From Ktedonobacter racemifer DSM 44963 (GTDB taxonomy: Bacteria; Chloroflexota; Ktedonobacteria; Ktedonobacterales; Ktedonobacteraceae), in the NCBI RefSeq assembly GCF_000178855.1, contig NZ_ADVG01000003.1:620001-684000 (forward strand): DNA of 64,000 nt. The letters run 5' to 3'. The translations under genes and the position numbers were made by a program. Under the pieces are notes generated by a model. It made no database searches. It was not told the origin of the DNA and worked only from the letters and a program-made list of their open reading frames with translations. Of this stretch, positions 63,890 to 64,000 are shown in pieces (positions within the stretch are counted from its first letter, which is position 1; every line of letters begins with the position of its first letter).

Positions 63890-64000
63890 ACGTTCTTTGG
63901 AGGGCGATCACTTGTATTTGCCTCTTCTCTCACGAGTTCATCATTCTTTGGCGTGGCCCTGTCCTCTGGCTTCTACCTTGATAATGATGACAGAACATAT

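Noticed and set aside
1..64000. CRISPR arrays
   Set aside because: No regularly spaced direct repeats were seen; all strong repeats found are inverted or isolated pairs.
1..64000. tRNA and rRNA genes
   Set aside because: No cloverleaf with T-loop GTTCRANNC context or rRNA core sequence was recognised by eye; a short tRNA could still be missed without a covariance search.

Overview
The window looks like a chromosomal accessory region of a Ktedonobacteria-like member of the Chloroflexota: moderate GC, many two-component, ROK, LacI, LuxR and TetR regulators, plant-polysaccharide hydrolases, TelA/XpaC proteins, a Ser/Thr-kinase remnant, and very many insertion-sequence and group II intron remnants. 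The taxon is inferred from gene style only; there is no rRNA or other phylogenetic marker here.

Layout. (1) 1-9400, minus strand: a glycan-utilisation locus. It holds a DppB-type ABC permease (cut by the window edge), a family-5 solute-binding lipoprotein, a GH35 beta-galactosidase and a GH39-like glycosidase with an FN3 domain. Upstream lies a ROK repressor, and matching promoter/operator modules sit before the repressor and before the hydrolase operon. (2) 9500-11160: fragments of an alpha/beta hydrolase and a Ser/Thr kinase, then an IS6-like element. (3) 11165-17820: a large M19-like protein that lost its N terminus at the IS, then an MFS sugar permease coupled to a GH3 glycosidase. (4) 17870-19940: two transposase fragments ending at the same short sequence, with an isochorismatase-family hydrolase between them. 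(5) 19970-24500: an ABC-2 exporter operon divergent from a response regulator/histidine kinase pair. (6) 24986-29026: a small zinc protein, an unknown gene, IS4, kinase and ThDP-enzyme debris, and a manganese catalase. (7) 29494-39900: an MFS transporter, a leucine-rich-repeat gene overlapping a transposase, a truncated and a complete group II intron in tandem, and IS110 and Mutator-type fragments. (8) 40201-48060: MFS plus LuxR, a TSUP permease framed by 51-bp perfect inverted repeats, a TetR regulator with two peroxiredoxin-like genes sharing one operator, an SDR and a haloacid-dehalogenase-like protein. (9) 48129-51732: an IS607 element (serine recombinase plus TnpB) beside prophage debris. 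(10) 51931-56715: a four-gene operon (solute-binding/VWA lipoprotein, XpaC, second binding protein, TelA). (11) 57408-63889: a hydroxyacid dehydrogenase, then a minus-strand operon of a 27-residue peptide, a membrane HELFH metallopeptidase with a PqqD-like N-terminal region, and a TPR protein, and finally a LacI regulator.

The two strongest candidates for little-described systems are the short-peptide/metallopeptidase/TPR operon at 58603-62414, which has the shape of a RiPP or peptide-signal locus, and the binding-protein/VWA-XpaC-TelA operon at 51931-56715, which has two substrate-binding proteins but no permease or ATPase. Also notable are the 51-bp inverted-repeat unit around the TSUP gene, a series of long perfect hairpins between genes, and a 34-bp sequence intact at one locus and split by a 101-bp insert at another. 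All functional statements come from reading the sequence and recalling families; no database search was run.
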